From Brevibacterium ravenspurgense (lineage in GTDB: Bacteria > Actinomycetota > Actinomycetes > Actinomycetales > Brevibacteriaceae): a stretch of DNA of 64,000 bases. The notes beneath the pieces are model-generated. The model was given only the letters and a program-made list of their open reading frames with translations. It did not search any database and was not told the origin of the DNA. Position numbers and translations under genes: made by a program. This document shows positions 43,501 to 52,492 of the stretch, in pieces (position 1 is the stretch's first letter; each line of letters opens with the position of its first letter). Location of the stretch: positions 434,001 through 498,000 of the forward strand of contig NZ_LQQC01000010.1 of the NCBI RefSeq assembly GCF_001584615.1, read 5' to 3'.

Positions 43501-43569
43501 GAATCGCGTAATGAGCGGTACGAGGACAACAACCGCACCCAACAGTCCAAGTGTCGATGCGAGTTCCAC
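40549..43569 (-). CDS. mrpA: Na+/H+ antiporter fused subunit MrpA-MrpB
   Basis: A protein of about 1006 residues: MrpA (NuoL-like core, near 1-780) fused at the C-terminus to MrpB (MnhB domain, about 800-950, e.g. [21 protein letters not shown]). Core marks are [17 protein letters not shown] near 140, [25 protein letters not shown] near 220 and [12 protein letters not shown] near 390. The Mrp complex expels Na+ in exchange for H+, for pH and salt balance. GTG at 43569 is chosen because GAAAGG lies seven bases before it; ATG at 43614 in frame has no such site. The operon order is A/B-C-D-E-F-G with every junction overlapping. Confidence 0.92.
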   Translation of the reverse strand: [1006 protein letters not shown]

Positions 43570-43713
43570 GTAGGCGCCTTTCATCATCGGCGAATCGGTA
43601 AAGGTCAGGGACATCTTAGCGGCGCCGAGACTCCACCACCAACCCGGGCGGGACCAAGCCCGACCTCCGGCATCAGGCAGTGCTCTGAAACCGGTCCAGG
43701 GTCCCCGTTGTGC

Positions 43714-44883
43714 TTAAGAGCCCTGCTGAGCCTGCCTCCTGCATTCGGCCGCGACGAGCTCAACCAGCTTGTCCACGTGAGCTGCCGGAGCAGAGTTGCT
43801 TGCCCTCTCCCCCGCTGCCCGCGCGGCGGTTTCAACCGTTGACCATTCAGCCACAACTGCTTCAAGAGTGTCTGCCAGACCCTGTGCGTCCGGCGAAGAC
43901 GCGAGGATCGTCGCATCTCCGAACTCCCGCGCCAGCACGGGGTCGCTCACAACAATGCCGCGACTCGCAGCGCACGCCTCGATCATGACCATCGGCTGGT
44001 TATCGAAGCCCAATGAGGTCTGCACCGCAAGGTGACTGCGCACCAGAAGCTGCTCAACCTGCTGCGGGGAAACCGTTCCTATGCAGCGGACATTTGCCGG
44101 GTGACAGTCAAGGTCACCGCCGGCGACCTCGAGCAGCACCGGCACTTGGCGATCAAGAAGGATTTGCATGGCTTCAAGGGCAACATCGAGACGCTTTTCC
44201 GGAGCAAAGCGGCCGACCCACGCCAACCGAAGCGGAACCTGCCGAGGCAGAGGACGGGTGTGTGCTGTCCGTTTGGCGGCGTTCGACAGAACGACAACGT
44301 TGCCGGCACCGGCCTCAATCAGCTTCTGTGCCTGGTGCTTCGACGGCGAGAGGACGACATCAGCGTGCTGGGCCATGGCCAGCGTCATCGCTCGCAAGGC
44401 TGAATCTGCAGGCCGGTCAGCAAGCCTTGACTTCGGGGTCTTCTGCCGAGTGAAAAGCCGGTAGAGGCCTCGCATCGCAGGTGCTGCCGGCCCAGCCGAC
44501 TTAGGTGCTTGCCAAAAGAAAGTGTGCACCGTGTGCAGTGTGATAATCCCCAAGCTCTTGGCGGTTGCGACGGCCGCAGCGGCAATCCCGAATTCCGAAT
44601 GCACTATGACCACATCCGGTGCAGCTGCCATCAGCATCCGCCTCATCCAGCGCGCCAAACCGCGACCGAAGAAGTACACCGGCAGACCCGCACCGGGAAT
44701 GCGGACCGTGCTCGGCGGGTTGATCACCTCGACCTCAGGGAGACCCGGTGCCTGGCGCGCACGGGGCGCCATGACGGCCACACTGTGCCCGGCATCGTGC
44801 AGAGCCCCTGCCTGCGTAAGAAAAGCCGTCTGTGCCCCGCCGACGTAGTCGAGGTCGTAATCGCACACCAACAGGAACTTCAC
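43714..44883 (-). CDS. GT4 family glycosyltransferase
   Basis: A 389-residue GT-B enzyme. It opens with FLLVCDYDLDYVGGAQTAFL, and the donor domain has LAWVGRFAPEKRLDVALEAM and QTSLGFDNQPMVMIEACAASRGIVV, the EX7E-like segment. It is probably a mannosyl- or glucosyltransferase of the cell envelope; acceptor unknown. It lies between rsfS and the Mrp operon on the same strand, separated from mrpA by about 145 bp that may hold the mrp promoter. It is distinct from the GT4 at 20596. Confidence 0.85.
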   Translation of the reverse strand: MKFLLVCDYDLDYVGGAQTAFLTQAGALHDAGHSVAVMAPRARQAPGLPEVEVINPPSTVRIPGAGLPVYFFGRGLARWMRRMLMAAAPDVVIVHSEFGIAAAAVATAKSLGIITLHTVHTFFWQAPKSAGPAAPAMRGLYRLFTRQKTPKSRLADRPADSALRAMTLAMAQHADVVLSPSKHQAQKLIEAGAGNVVVLSNAAKRTAHTRPLPRQVPLRLAWVGRFAPEKRLDVALEAMQILLDRQVPVLLEVAGGDLDCHPANVRCIGTVSPQQVEQLLVRSHLAVQTSLGFDNQPMVMIEACAASRGIVVSDPVLAREFGDATILASSPDAQGLADTLEAVVAEWSTVETAARAAGERASNSAPAAHVDKLVELVAAECRRQAQQGS

Positions 44884-44940
44884 GGAACTGCCCTGTTCAG
44901 GAAGCGAAGCCGGCCAGGTGTGCGAACACGAAGCGCTCGG

Positions 44941-45321
44941 TCACTGCGCGTTCTGCGATTCAAGCTCCGGGAGCTCGATGGTCGCGCAGTCGCCCCACAG
45001 TTTGTCGAGGCCGTAGTATTCCCTGTCGTCTTCGTGGAACACGTGCACAGTGATATCGCCGAAGTCGACGAGCACCCACCGGTTCTCTCCTGTGCCCTCA
45101 CGGCGAATCGGCTTGATCTGGTGCCTGCGCAGCAGCTGTTCTTCGATGTTGTCAACGACAGCGTGCACCTGTCGTTCATTGGATGCTGATGCGATGACAA
45201 AGGCATCTGTGAGCACCAGATTGTCTGCGACGTCGATTGCGGTGATGTCAGTTGCGAGCCTGTCGGATGCTGCCTGAGCGGCCGTGCGGGCCAGCTCTTT
45301 TGCCGTGTCAGTTGCGGGCAC
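44941..45321 (-). CDS. rsfS: Ribosomal silencing factor RsfS
   Basis: A 126-residue RsfS/Iojap protein that binds uL14 and blocks joining of the ribosomal subunits in starvation. Family features are DVADNLVLTDAFVIASASNERQV (in parts) near 30-50 and WVLVDFGDITVHVFHEDDREYYGLDKLWGD near 82-111. GTG at 45321 follows AAAGGTCACA. It lies 14 bp after the Pro-rich membrane protein gene, in the conserved cluster with nadD. Confidence 0.93.
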   Translation of the reverse strand: MPATDTAKELARTAAQAASDRLATDITAIDVADNLVLTDAFVIASASNERQVHAVVDNIEEQLLRRHQIKPIRREGTGENRWVLVDFGDITVHVFHEDDREYYGLDKLWGDCATIELPELESQNAQ

Positions 45322-45335
45322 TGTGACCTTTCTGT

Positions 45336-46589
45336 TCAGAAGAGCATGATGAGGGCGATGACGATGAGGACGATGGCAACGAGGCCGCCGACCCCCAGGA
45401 CAATGTAAGGAAGCGCGGATGGACGGTCGCCGACGAGAATCTCGCCGTCGCCGTAGGTGATGTCACGGGCTTTCATGGGGCCTGCGGGAGGGTTCTCGAC
45501 CTCTTCGCCTTCATCAGCCTGGAGCATCTGGCTTTCTTCAGGCGAAATAGCGACCGATTCAATCGGCATGGTCGCAGGACCGGATGCGGCACGACGGAAG
45601 TCCTGGGCCGGCTGCGATTTTTCGGGTGCGGCCTTGCTGTCTACGGCAGGCTTGACGTCGTGATCGGCGCTGCCGTTACCATCCTTGGCTTCAGCGACGC
45701 CAGGGGCGGCAGAAGGCGCAGAGACAACCGTGATGCCCTGCGTATTGGGCTTGACTACCGGTGCGCGGCGTTCCCGCGGCTTGCTCGCGGCCTGTCGGCG
45801 AGCCACCCAGTCTTCCGACTTCGGGGCCTCGGGAGCCTTCGCAGCGTCGTCTTGGCCCTTCGGGGCCTCGGGACCCTTCGGAGCGTCGTCTTGACTCTTC
45901 GGAGCGTCGACGGCTGTTTCCGCCTGGGCTTCAGAGGTTTCCGGTTCGTGGCTCTGCTGTGCGCCAGGAGCCGGCGTCACAGGTGCCTTCTTCACGACGG
46001 GAGCGGGGCTCTTGTCCGCGTGCGCTTCCTTCTGCTGAGTCTCGACTGGCTTCGTGGGCGCCGGCGAGGACTCCTGCGGCGCCTGGTCCGCGTCGACTGG
46101 GGCCGGCTCAAGTCCGTGTTCGCGCATGTAGCGTCGGCGTTCAGCCCTGGTTTGGAACTGCGGCATTTCAGGCTTTTCAGACAAACCTGCGGCCCGGGTC
46201 GCCGGTGCGCTGGGGGCCTCCGGTTCACCGGGAACCGCTTCTGGTTTTGCAGGACCCGGCGCTGGCACCGTGCCGATGGGCTGCATCTTTTCGGTGGGGC
46301 GCGGGTCAGGCTCATTCTGAACGCGAGGCGCCTGCTGGGTCTGCTGCGTGTCCTGCATCTGCTGAGCAGGGCGGGCGGGTGCAGGTTCGACTGGGCGTGC
46401 CGATGTGGCCGGTGCGGCGGGCGCCGTTGCGGGTGTCTGCGGTTTGACTGTCAGCTTGGCCGGTGCCGGCTCTTCTTTCGGAGTGTCTTCGACTGAGCCT
46501 TCTGCAGAGTCCTGAGCAGCAGCCGCGGCTTCCGCGGCGCGGCGTTCAGCTTCCCGCCGTTCGCGTCGGGTTCGGTACTGCTCAGCCAA
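45336..46589 (-). CDS. Pro/Ala-rich protein with one C-terminal membrane anchor
   Basis: A 417-residue protein of low complexity. The N-terminus is a charged helix ([20 protein letters not shown]). A long Pro/Ala/Glu/Lys region follows with near-repeats ([29 protein letters not shown]) and the motif [14 protein letters not shown] single hydrophobic helix ends the protein ([20 protein letters not shown]), so the bulk faces the cytoplasm. TTG at 46589 is chosen: AGGAG lies five bases upstream, inside the end of nadD, which it overlaps by 8 bp. No enzymatic domain is recognisable. Proteins of this kind between nadD and rsfS are seen in related actinobacteria; role unknown. Confidence 0.72.
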   Translation of the reverse strand: MAEQYRTRRERREAERRAAEAAAAAQDSAEGSVEDTPKEEPAPAKLTVKPQTPATAPAAPATSARPVEPAPARPAQQMQDTQQTQQAPRVQNEPDPRPTEKMQPIGTVPAPGPAKPEAVPGEPEAPSAPATRAAGLSEKPEMPQFQTRAERRRYMREHGLEPAPVDADQAPQESSPAPTKPVETQQKEAHADKSPAPVVKKAPVTPAPGAQQSHEPETSEAQAETAVDAPKSQDDAPKGPEAPKGQDDAAKAPEAPKSEDWVARRQAASKPRERRAPVVKPNTQGITVVSAPSAAPGVAEAKDGNGSADHDVKPAVDSKAAPEKSQPAQDFRRAASGPATMPIESVAISPEESQMLQADEGEEVENPPAGPMKARDITYGDGEILVGDRPSALPYIVLGVGGLVAIVLIVIALIMLF

Positions 46590-47190
46590 TTTCACTCCTG
46601 TAGAGGTTGTGTTTTGCGATGTATTGCACGACGCCGTCCGGTACGAGGTACCACACCGGGAGGTCGTCAAGCACCCTGTCGCGACAGTCGGTCGACGAAA
46701 TCGCCAGTGCGGGGATCTGCAGGAGGCTCACGCCGTCCTGGGGAAGCCCTTCTGACGACAGTTCGTGTCCGGGTCGGCTGACTCCGACGAAATGTGCGAG
46801 CTCAAAAAGCTCGTCGACTTCTTTCCACGACAGGATCTGGGCAAGCGCGTCGGCGCCCGTGATGAAGAACATCTCGGTGCCCTCGCCGAGTTTTTCAGCG
46901 AGATCGCGCAGAGTGTCGATCGTGTATGTGTTTCCCGGTCGATCGACATCGACGCGGGAAACAGTGAAGCGCGGGTTGGACGCCGTGGCGATCACGGTCA
47001 TGAGGTAGCGATGCTCGGCATCGCTGACGTTCTTGCCGGTCTTCTGCCACGGGCGCCCCGTGGGGACGAAGATGACTTCGTCCAGCCCGAACCTTGCCGC
47101 GACTTCGCTTGCGGCAACCAGGTGGCCGTTGTGGATGGGATCGAATGTTCCGCCCATCACTCCGACCCTGCGCGCTTCGTGGTTCATCAT
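46582..47190 (-). CDS. nadD: Nicotinate-nucleotide adenylyltransferase
   Basis: A 202-residue enzyme that makes deamido-NAD from nicotinate mononucleotide and ATP. The nucleotidyltransferase motif is [18 protein letters not shown] near residue 10, with the second motif SSTDCRDRV (the ISSTxxR element) near 165. ATGs at 47190 and 47187 are both possible. The start overlaps the stop of the 50-residue membrane protein gene (TGATGATG). Confidence 0.94.
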   Translation of the reverse strand: MMNHEARRVGVMGGTFDPIHNGHLVAASEVAARFGLDEVIFVPTGRPWQKTGKNVSDAEHRYLMTVIATASNPRFTVSRVDVDRPGNTYTIDTLRDLAEKLGEGTEMFFITGADALAQILSWKEVDELFELAHFVGVSRPGHELSSEGLPQDGVSLLQIPALAISSTDCRDRVLDDLPVWYLVPDGVVQYIAKHNLYRSEIG

Positions 47191-47342
47191 CAGTGGCGGT
47201 AGGAAATGCCCTTCCAGCTGAGAGTGACGATTCCCAGGAACAGCAGGATGCCCAGCGCGGTAGCGCCGTACCAGATCGGGTCCATGGGAAGTTCAGCGCC
47301 TTCGTGCGCGTGTTCTGCTGCTGCGAGAAGAATCTCGTTCAC
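47190..47342 (-). CDS. 50-residue membrane protein between proA and nadD
   Basis: A small frame with a full set of gene signals: AGGAGA five bases before the GTG at 47342, and a stop that overlaps the nadD start. The product starts [20 protein letters not shown] and continues [20 protein letters not shown] then [10 protein letters not shown]. One membrane helix is flanked by an acidic/His-rich N-terminus and a basic C-terminus. I recall similar tiny proteins at this place in other actinobacteria, but function is unknown. It is too small for many automatic gene calls. Confidence 0.72.
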   Translation of the reverse strand: MNEILLAAAEHAHEGAELPMDPIWYGATALGILLFLGIVTLSWKGISYRH

Positions 47343-47425
47343 TGTTTCTCCTGTATGTAGGTGTGAGTGGTCTGTTTGGGAAACACTTTACCCGTTGGCA
47401 GACGGTACCGCTCGGCGTGTCGAAA

Positions 47426-48715
47426 TCAGCTGCGGATCTGGCCTGAACCGCGCATGACCCACTTGGTGGTTGTGAGCTCTGCAAGCCCCATGGGGCCGCG
47501 CGCGTGGAGCTTCTGAGTGGAGATTCCGACTTCTGCTCCCAGCCCGAATTCGCCGCCGTCGGTGAACCTCGTCGACACATTGACCCCGACGACAGCGGAG
47601 TCGATGGCGTCGACGAAGATGTCGGCGTTGGCGATCGTGTTGGTCACGATGACATCGGTGTGGCCGGTCGAGTAGGCGCGAATGTGTTCGATCGCCTCGT
47701 CGATGTCCGACACGATCCGCACTGCGATTTCAAGGTCGTGGTACTCCTTAGCCCAGTCACGGCGCGTGACACGGCGGATACGGACGCCCTCCGGAGCGCA
47801 TTCGGCAACATCAGAATCACCGTGGATGGTGACCCCCGCCTCGTGCAGTCGTTCAAGGATCCTCGGCATCACACGGCGGGCGGCCTTTTCGTGCACCAGC
47901 AGTGTTTCCAGCGCGTTGCACACGCTCGGGCGGTGAGTCTTCGCATTGAGGACAAGGTCCGAGGCCATCCGGACGTGCGCAGAAGAGTCAATGAACATGT
48001 GGGTGTTGCCGGCACCCGTTTCAATGACGGGCACGATCGAGTCTTGCACGACGCGCTGGATGAGCTCCGGACCTCCGCGCGGAATCAGCAGGTCTACGTA
48101 GTCACGTGCCTGCATCAGCACCGCGGCCCCTTCGCGGCCCCAGGCATCGATACTCGAAACGGTGTCGGCCGGCAGGCCTGCCGAGGCTACGGCCTTGCGC
48201 AGAAGCTCAACCAGCAGAGTGTTCGCCGAAATCGCCGCGGAACCGCCGCGCAGGATAACCGCGTTGCCGGCCTTGAGGGCCAGTGCCGCAATGTCAACGG
48301 TGACGTTGGGCCGTGCCTCGTAAATCGCGCCGACCACGCCCATGGGCACGCGCTTCTGCATGAGGTTGATGCCGTTGGGCAGGGTGCGGCCGCTGACGAT
48401 GTCACCAACCGGGTCAGCCAGGCCGATCACGTGGCGCACAGCGGCCGCGATGCCGCGCACACGCTGCTCGTTGAGCTCCAGGCGATCCAGCAGCGAATCA
48501 GAAAAACCGCGCTTCTTTGCAGTTTCGATGTCTTCGGCACTCGCTGCCACGATGTCGTCGATGTTGTCTTCCAAGGTCTGCGCGATCGCCTCAAGAGCCG
48601 CGTTCTTGTCCTTGGTCGATGCGGTCGACACAACCGCCGAGGCCGTTTTGGCAGCCGCGGCAACGCGAGTGACCGCCCGTTCGATCTTGGGATCGATGTC
48701 AGTGGTTTCCGTCAT
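47426..48715 (-). CDS. proA: Glutamate-5-semialdehyde dehydrogenase
   Basis: A 429-residue second enzyme of proline synthesis. The catalytic Cys is in THRPSVCNALETLLVH near residue 265. VPMGVVGAIYEARPNVTVDI near 125 is typical, and the C-terminal VNVSTRFTDGGEFGLGAEVG block closes the active site. ATG at 48715 directly follows the proB stop; a start at 48730 would overlap proB. Confidence 0.95.
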   Translation of the reverse strand: MTETTDIDPKIERAVTRVAAAAKTASAVVSTASTKDKNAALEAIAQTLEDNIDDIVAASAEDIETAKKRGFSDSLLDRLELNEQRVRGIAAAVRHVIGLADPVGDIVSGRTLPNGINLMQKRVPMGVVGAIYEARPNVTVDIAALALKAGNAVILRGGSAAISANTLLVELLRKAVASAGLPADTVSSIDAWGREGAAVLMQARDYVDLLIPRGGPELIQRVVQDSIVPVIETGAGNTHMFIDSSAHVRMASDLVLNAKTHRPSVCNALETLLVHEKAARRVMPRILERLHEAGVTIHGDSDVAECAPEGVRIRRVTRRDWAKEYHDLEIAVRIVSDIDEAIEHIRAYSTGHTDVIVTNTIANADIFVDAIDSAVVGVNVSTRFTDGGEFGLGAEVGISTQKLHARGPMGLAELTTTKWVMRGSGQIRS

Positions 48716-48716
48716 G

Positions 48717-49853
48717 TCACACTGTCCCATTCTTTGTCAGAATCATGTCGTTTCGGTGAACGACTTCCCTTTGGAACGATACGCCGAAGCGGCGACCGAG
48801 TTCCCTCTTGCTCAGACCGAACATCTGCGGAAGTTCGTCCGCGCTGAAGTTCGGGAGTCCGCGCGCCAAGCGCGTTCCGCGCGGATCAACAATATCGACC
48901 GGCTCGCCCGCTTCAAAGCGGCCGGAAACATCAACAACACCGGCGGCAAGAAGCGATTTGCCGCCCTCGGTGAGGGCTTTGGCGGCACCGGCGTCAACAC
49001 GAATGGAGCCTGTTGGCTCAGCAAGGTGCGCAAGCCACAGCAGACGCGTCTGGCGCCTGGAGTGCGTGGGACCGAAGTACGTGCCAACGTCCTCCCCGCG
49101 AACAGCAGAGACTGCCAGATCAAAAGACGTCAGGACGCTGGGAATCCCGGAGTCTGCCGCGATCACCGCAGCATGGACCTTTGTCGCCATGCCGCCAGTG
49201 CCGACAGCACTGCCGCTGCCGCCGATGGTGAGCGAGGCGAGATCCTCAGGACCAGCGACAAAGGGAATGTGCACCGCTGAAGGGTCTTCCGGAGGTGCCG
49301 ACAGAAGAGAGGGCACGTCCGACAGCAGAACCAGCGCCTCGGCGTGTGCCATCTGCGCTACCAGCGCGGCAAGACGGTCGTTGTCGCCAAAGCGCAGTTC
49401 ATCAGTTGCCACGGCGTCGTTTTCGTTGACGATCGGCAGAATATTCATCGCCAGAAGACGGTTGATGGTGTTCTGTGCGTTGCGGTACGTGGAGCGGCGC
49501 ACCATGTCGTCCACCGTCAGGAGGACCTGGGCTGTCACTACCCCGTGGCCTGCGAGTTCTTCCGTGTAGGCCGTCATGAGCAGGCTCTGCCCAACAGCAG
49601 CGGCAGCCTGCAGGGTCGGAAGATCAGACGGGCGCTGCTCGATCGGCATGGGCCCAAGACCCGTTGCCACGGCCCCGGAGGTCACAAGGATGACCCTCTT
49701 GCCCGCATCGTGCAGTTTGCCGATGATGTCTGTCAGCTCGACCAGACGGGCTCGATTAAGGCCGCCTTCATCGGTGATCGACGACGACCCGACCTTGACG
49801 ACGATTGTTTCGGCGCGACGCACGGAGTCGCGCACTGCTGCTGCATCAGTCAA
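48717..49853 (-). CDS. proB: Glutamate 5-kinase with PUA domain
   Basis: A 378-residue first enzyme of proline synthesis. The amino-acid kinase domain (about 1-260) starts IVVKVGSSSITDEGG and contains LPIVNENDAVATDELRFGDNDRLAA read in parts near 140. The PUA domain (about 280-370) is present. TTG at 49853 is the likely start, just four bases from the obgE stop. Proline feedback inhibition is usual for this family. Confidence 0.94.
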   Translation of the reverse strand: MTDAAAVRDSVRRAETIVVKVGSSSITDEGGLNRARLVELTDIIGKLHDAGKRVILVTSGAVATGLGPMPIEQRPSDLPTLQAAAAVGQSLLMTAYTEELAGHGVVTAQVLLTVDDMVRRSTYRNAQNTINRLLAMNILPIVNENDAVATDELRFGDNDRLAALVAQMAHAEALVLLSDVPSLLSAPPEDPSAVHIPFVAGPEDLASLTIGGSGSAVGTGGMATKVHAAVIAADSGIPSVLTSFDLAVSAVRGEDVGTYFGPTHSRRQTRLLWLAHLAEPTGSIRVDAGAAKALTEGGKSLLAAGVVDVSGRFEAGEPVDIVDPRGTRLARGLPNFSADELPQMFGLSKRELGRRFGVSFQREVVHRNDMILTKNGTV

Positions 49854-49856
49854 CGG

Positions 49857-51383
49857 CTATTCGGCCTCCCGCTGAGCCTTCTCAGCCAGGCGCTCAGCTT
49901 CGAGTTCCGCACGCGCGGCGGCCTTTGCGTCCATCCGCTCGTGGAATGCGGCCTTGCGCTCAGCCCGCGAGGCGCGACGGTTCTCTTCCAGACGCGAGTC
50001 GCTGCCGCGTTTGCCCAGGGGCTCTCCCCCACCCAGCAGTGTGGGATCCCAGTCGAAGACAACAGCGTCTTCACCCGGACCGATGACAATCGTGTCGCCG
50101 GGGTGCGCGCCCTGCTTGAACAGCTCCTCCTCGATTCCGAGCCTTTGAAGACGGTCTCCCAGGTAGCCGATGGCTTCGTCATTCGTGAAGTCGGTCTGCA
50201 GAATCCAGCGTTCGGGCTTGTCACCGCGCACTCGATACACGGCGCCTTCCGGACCGCTCTCGGGAGTGATGGTGAACGACCCGCCGCGGTCGACCGCTGC
50301 CGGCCGGATGACCTGGCGGGCAGGTTCGCCATCGAGTTCTGCTCGCCGGCTGCGCTCTTCGAGCACGATTTCAGCCATCGCGTAGGACAGTTCTTTCAGC
50401 CCTTCGTGCGACACAGCCGAAATATCGAAGGTGCGGTACCCCGCTTCATTCAATTCAGCCCGCACGATGTCGGCAAGGTCTTTGCCGTCGGGGATGTCGG
50501 TTTTGTTCAACGCGACCAGGGTTGGGCGCTGAGTGAGCGGAAGCAGGTCGCCGCTGGGGTCGACATCGACTTCGTAGGCTGCGAGTTCAGCCTCAATCGT
50601 TTTGAGGTCGCTAACGGGGTCTCGCTCGGGTTCCCACGTCGCCATGTCGATCACGTGCACGATAGCCGCACAGCGCTCAATGTGGCGCAGGAAGTCCAGC
50701 CCAAGGCCCTTGCCCTGAGCTGCACCGGGAATGAGGCCGGGAACGTCAGCAACGGTGAAGCGCGTGTTGCCGGCCTGCACCACGCCCAAGTTGGGAACGA
50801 GAGTCGTGAACGGGTAGTCCGCGATTTTCGGCTTTGCGGCCGACAGCGCTGCGATCAGGCTCGACTTGCCCGCCGACGGATACCCGACCAGCGCAATGTC
50901 AGCGACGGTCTTCAGTTCGAGGACGACATCGACTTCTTCACCCGGCGTTCCCAGCAGGTGGAACCCAGGAGCTTTGCGCTTGGTCGACGCCAGAGCCGCA
51001 TTGCCCAGGCCACCGCGACCACCCGAAGCGGCAACATAGCGCGCACCTGCACCCACGAGGTCTGCCAGGATTTCGCCATCACGGCTCTTGACGACAGTGC
51101 CGTTGGGCACGGGGACGATGCGGTCGCCCGCCTTCGCTCCGTGCCGCAGGTCTCCGGAGCCGGCCGCGCCGTTGTCGGCTTTGATATGCGGTGAGCGGTG
51201 ATAGCTCAGCAGCGTGGTGGTCTGCGGGTCGACTTCGAAGATGATGTCGCCGCCGTCTCCGCCGTTGCCGCCATCGGGTCCGCCCAGCGGTTTGAACTTC
51301 TCGCGACGCACAGACGTGCACCCGTCGCCCCCGTTTCCGGCAGCGAGGAAAAGAGTCACGCGATCGACGAACTCGACAGCCAC
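49857..51383 (-). CDS. obgE: GTPase Obg
   Basis: A 508-residue ribosome-assembly GTPase. The glycine-rich Obg fold ([19 protein letters not shown] and later [10 protein letters not shown]) covers 1-160. The G domain has G1 [11 protein letters not shown]2/G3 [12 protein letters not shown] and DVPGL, and G4 NKTD. The C-terminal OCT domain (about 350-425) is followed by an Arg/Glu/Ala-rich tail of 80 residues. GTG at 51383 follows AAGGGA. The hairpin between it and rpmA suggests partial termination. Confidence 0.96.
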   Translation of the reverse strand: MAVEFVDRVTLFLAAGNGGDGCTSVRREKFKPLGGPDGGNGGDGGDIIFEVDPQTTTLLSYHRSPHIKADNGAAGSGDLRHGAKAGDRIVPVPNGTVVKSRDGEILADLVGAGARYVAASGGRGGLGNAALASTKRKAPGFHLLGTPGEEVDVVLELKTVADIALVGYPSAGKSSLIAALSAAKPKIADYPFTTLVPNLGVVQAGNTRFTVADVPGLIPGAAQGKGLGLDFLRHIERCAAIVHVIDMATWEPERDPVSDLKTIEAELAAYEVDVDPSGDLLPLTQRPTLVALNKTDIPDGKDLADIVRAELNEAGYRTFDISAVSHEGLKELSYAMAEIVLEERSRRAELDGEPARQVIRPAAVDRGGSFTITPESGPEGAVYRVRGDKPERWILQTDFTNDEAIGYLGDRLQRLGIEEELFKQGAHPGDTIVIGPGEDAVVFDWDPTLLGGGEPLGKRGSDSRLEENRRASRAERKAAFHERMDAKAAARAELEAERLAEKAQREAE

Positions 51384-51403
51384 GGCATTCCCTTTCTAAT
51401 GAA

Positions 51404-51436
51404 TGTGGGGCGAGCCGCTTTGCGACTCGCCCCACA
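51404..51436 (-). terminator. Hairpin between rpmA and obgE
   Basis: TGTGGGGCGAG / CTCGCCCCACA (51404-51414 and 51426-51436), 11-bp perfect stem on the minus strand, followed by ATTCATTAG. Termination would be incomplete at best, which would lower obgE relative to rplU-rpmA. Confidence 0.6.
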
Positions 51437-51449
51437 ATTCTAAACTCTG

Positions 51450-51701
51450 TTATTCAGCAATGACGCTGACCGTCTTGCGGCCGCGCTTCTGACCGAATTC
51501 CACGGTTCCCGCAGCAAGCGCGAACAGTGTGTCGTCGCCGCCGCGTCCGACGTTGACGCCGGGGTGGAATTTGGTTCCGCGCTGGCGAACGAGGATTTCG
51601 CCGTTGTTCACCAGCTGGCCGCCGAAGCGCTTGACACCCAGGCGCTTGGCGTTGGAATCACGACCGTTGCGAGTGGAGCTCGCACCCTTCTTAGTTGCCA
51701 T
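51450..51701 (-). CDS. rpmA: 50S ribosomal protein bL27
   Basis: An 83-residue protein beginning [20 protein letters not shown], with [22 protein letters not shown]. The N-terminus is the short form that needs no cleavage, unlike the Firmicute Prp-processed form. It lies 23 bp after rplU in the same operon. Confidence 0.97.
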   Translation of the reverse strand: MATKKGASSTRNGRDSNAKRLGVKRFGGQLVNNGEILVRQRGTKFHPGVNVGRGGDDTLFALAAGTVEFGQKRGRKTVSVIAE

Positions 51702-51724
51702 AGTTCAGTACTCCTGGGTTCTGC

Positions 51725-52033
51725 TTACTTGATGCCGGTGATCTTGAGGCGCGTGAGTTCCTGGCGGTGGCCCTGACGACGCTTGTAGCCGGTCTTGTTC
51801 TTGTACTTCTGGATGACGATCTTGGGGCCGCGGAGCTCGTCGACGACTTCAGCGCTGACCTTGAGCTTGGCCACGTCTTCCGGGGCGTGGGTTACGGTGT
51901 CGCCGTCCACGTGGAGAACGACGTCAAGATCGACGGAGTCCCCGGCTTCGGCTTTGATCCGGTTGACGGTGATGACATCGCCGACAGACACCTTTTCCTG
52001 GTGACCACCGACGCGGACAATGGCGTAGACCAT
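51725..52033 (-). CDS. rplU: 50S ribosomal protein bL21
   Basis: A 102-residue protein starting [19 protein letters not shown], ending in the basic [23 protein letters not shown] at 52033 with AAGGGGA seven bases upstream is chosen over a longer frame. The transcript begins about 120 nt upstream. Confidence 0.97.
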   Translation of the reverse strand: MVYAIVRVGGHQEKVSVGDVITVNRIKAEAGDSVDLDVVLHVDGDTVTHAPEDVAKLKVSAEVVDELRGPKIVIQKYKNKTGYKRRQGHRQELTRLKITGIK

Positions 52034-52160
52034 AAACAGTCCCCTTCTTTTCTGCTGTGAGCGGCTGTTTCCACCGCTCCCATTCGTACCGGCGACTTTC
52101 CCTTGGCCCATGGCCCATTAGGAGGAAAAGTCCGCCGTGATGCGATTGCACCGACCTACA

Positions 52161-52190
52161 ATCTTAATCTTCACGGCCCCCGAAAGTCAA
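52161..52190 (-). promoter_or_regulatory. Promoter of rplU-rpmA
   Basis: On the minus strand -35 TTGACT (52190-52185) and -10 TAAGAT (52166-52161), 18 bp apart. The -35 lies at the very end of the chorismate mutase gene, and the leader is about 120 nt long. Confidence 0.7.
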
Positions 52191-52492
52191 AGCGACTGGC
52201 GAGCCTCTTGTTCCGCGATCCGCTGGTGGCGGCGGATGACGTGCGCAACCGTGAAACCCAGCAGCTCCTCTGCGAATTCCGGGTCAAGTCCGCTTGCTTC
52301 GGCCAATGAGCGCAGACGTTCCAGCTGACGCTGTTCGCGTTCGGGGTCCGCCGGCGGCAGCTGTTGGGACGCTTTGAGGTGGCCGACTTTCTCAGTGAGC
52401 TTGAACCGTTCGGCCATGATGTGGATGAGCACAGCATCAAGGTTGTCGATGCTGTCGCGCAGCTGCTGCAGCTCTTCAGGAATCTCCGTCAT
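52187..52492 (-). CDS. Chorismate mutase, AroQ type
   Basis: A 101-residue helical enzyme that turns chorismate to prephenate. The AroQ pattern is visible: ELQQLRDSIDNLDAVLIHIMAERFKLTEKVGHLK (in parts, residues 6-39) with the active-site Arg and Lys, and DPEREQRQLERL near 50. It resembles M. tuberculosis Rv0948c, which is weak alone and activated by binding DAHP synthase. ATG at 52492 overlaps the MalQ-like gene end by 17 bp. The long upstream frame extension belongs to that gene's region. Confidence 0.88.
   Translation of the reverse strand: MTEIPEELQQLRDSIDNLDAVLIHIMAERFKLTEKVGHLKASQQLPPADPEREQRQLERLRSLAEASGLDPEFAEELLGFTVAHVIRRHQRIAEQEARQSL

Noticed and set aside
49344-51194. A 616-codon antisense frame across proB and obgE
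   Set aside because: It spans two unrelated genes on the other strand and shows low-complexity composition without any family motif.
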